Below, in pieces: positions 4,694 to 5,341 of a stretch of 5,341 nt of DNA (positions are counted from its first letter, which is position 1; each line of letters begins with the position of its first letter). Below the pieces are notes generated by a model. That model was not told the DNA's origin. It saw only the letters and a list, made by a program, of their open reading frames with translations, and made no database searches. Both the position numbers and the translations under genes were made by a program. The DNA is taken from assembly GCA_002441395.1 (NCBI GenBank), contig DJVZ01000043.1, positions 1 to 5,341 on the forward strand, written 5' to 3'. Source of the stretch: Spirochaetaceae bacterium UBA6243. GTDB taxonomy: Bacteria; Spirochaetota; Spirochaetia; Treponematales; Rectinemataceae.

Positions 4694-5341
4694 ATGAAAG
4701 CTCTAGGAAGAAGCGCAGGAGTTGCGCGAAAATTCAGTTTTCTTGTTGTTTTTGCAGTACTTTGCGGTGCGATGCTTTCCGCTCAGCCTTATGTAGATGC
4801 ATATTCTTCCGCAACCGAACAGGCTATGAAATCCATGCTGACGGGCGATGCTTTCAAGGCGGCGGCGAAAGCTATCGAAGCAGGGTCCGCAGACCTCGCG
4901 AATCTGGCGACATCCAAAGCGCCCGGCTATACGGCTCCGAAAAGCTATCTTGCCAATGTAATGTCTGTTAACCCCGACGGCAGCGTAGGCATTTCGACTA
5001 TTTCACAGTGGCAATACATTGCCTCCGACTTTGGCGCAGACCACGCGATCCTTCAGCTCACGTGGGGACAGAATGCCGTCAACCTCGCGGAAGTCGGCCA
5101 TAGGGGTTCGCTGTTCATTCCGGGCGTCTCCGTCAACGGGAAAAGCTATCGTTTTCTAATTCACCTGAAAGTCGTCAATGTAGAAGAGATGAAGTATACT
5201 GACGAAGCATTCAATGCCGGGTTGTTCAATGCCTATTATTCCGGGGCGGCGGGAAAAAAGACCCAGTACACGATTACATGCGAGGTCTTGGCAATTGAAG
5301 ATGTTGGCAACTCTGTGAAGCTTGGTATGCAGATGCCATAA
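4694..5341 (+). CDS. Exported protein resembling FMN-binding split-barrel (pyridoxamine-phosphate-oxidase-like) proteins
   Basis: The 215-residue protein is complete, ending exactly at the window edge with TAA. Residues 1-30 form a signal peptide: basic MKALGRSAGVARK, hydrophobic FSFLVVFAVLCGAML, and likely cleavage at LSA|Q (after A30). Cys24 is in the core and lacks a proper lipobox. After a helical, Ala-rich stretch (35-72), the mature part has SYLANVMSVNPDGSVGISTI (84-103), which resembles the first beta hairpin of split-barrel flavoproteins (typically A.V..DG.P..S). It also has QNAVNLAEVGHRGSLFIPGV (126-145), like the K.RNL..N....L segment, and a strand FLIHLKVVNVEEM (154-166). Those proteins bind FMN or F420 and act in the cytoplasm, so an exported member would be unusual. 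The fold call is a pattern judgement without a search; cofactor residues cannot be confirmed. It has its own promoter and ribosome binding site. It could instead be an unrelated periplasmic protein. Confidence 0.7.
   Translation: MKALGRSAGVARKFSFLVVFAVLCGAMLSAQPYVDAYSSATEQAMKSMLTGDAFKAAAKAIEAGSADLANLATSKAPGYTAPKSYLANVMSVNPDGSVGISTISQWQYIASDFGADHAILQLTWGQNAVNLAEVGHRGSLFIPGVSVNGKSYRFLIHLKVVNVEEMKYTDEAFNAGLFNAYYSGAAGKKTQYTITCEVLAIEDVGNSVKLGMQMP

Overview
The window holds a compact bacterial solute-uptake locus plus two accessory genes. In order it contains: a minus-strand IclR-family regulator cut by the left edge; a divergent control region; a plus-strand TAXI-type TRAP transporter operon (periplasmic solute-binding protein, then a fused 4TM-12TM permease); a minus-strand single-domain PAS protein convergent with the operon; and a plus-strand gene for a small exported protein that resembles the FMN-binding split-barrel (pyridoxamine-phosphate-oxidase-like) fold. 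No RNA genes, insertion sequences, CRISPR arrays or attachment sites were seen.

The organism is a diderm bacterium, because a TAXI TRAP transporter needs a periplasmic binding protein and both exported proteins carry Sec signal peptides. The signal-peptide ends (VYA|Q and LSA|Q), the mid-GC coding sequence with AT-rich control regions and strong GGAG-type ribosome binding sites would fit a spirochaete such as a Treponema relative. That assignment is a guess from style, not from a diagnostic gene.

Region 759-957 is the most information-rich noncoding part. It contains back-to-back sigma70-type promoters: TTGACA-17-GATAAT for iclR on the minus strand, and TTGACG-17-TATGAT, overlapping an extended -10 TGATATAAT, for the transporter. 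An A/T tract lies between them. Two related palindromes centred 19 bp apart sit over the iclR -10 and start region. They are the best candidates for the IclR operators. A third, unrelated palindrome overlaps the iclR start codon.

How the parts likely work together (inference): the IclR protein senses a small carboxylate-like ligand and controls its own gene and the uptake operon. The TAXI protein captures the substrate in the periplasm and the fused permease imports it with a sodium or proton gradient. A hairpin between the two transporter genes may favour expression of the binding protein. A strong hairpin terminator ends the operon, and its T tract includes the stop codon of the convergent PAS gene. 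The PAS gene and the exported-protein gene diverge from a 203 bp spacer. That spacer has a clear plus-strand promoter framed by an inverted repeat, and a terminator-like hairpin. Any functional link between these two genes and the transporter is not shown by the sequence.
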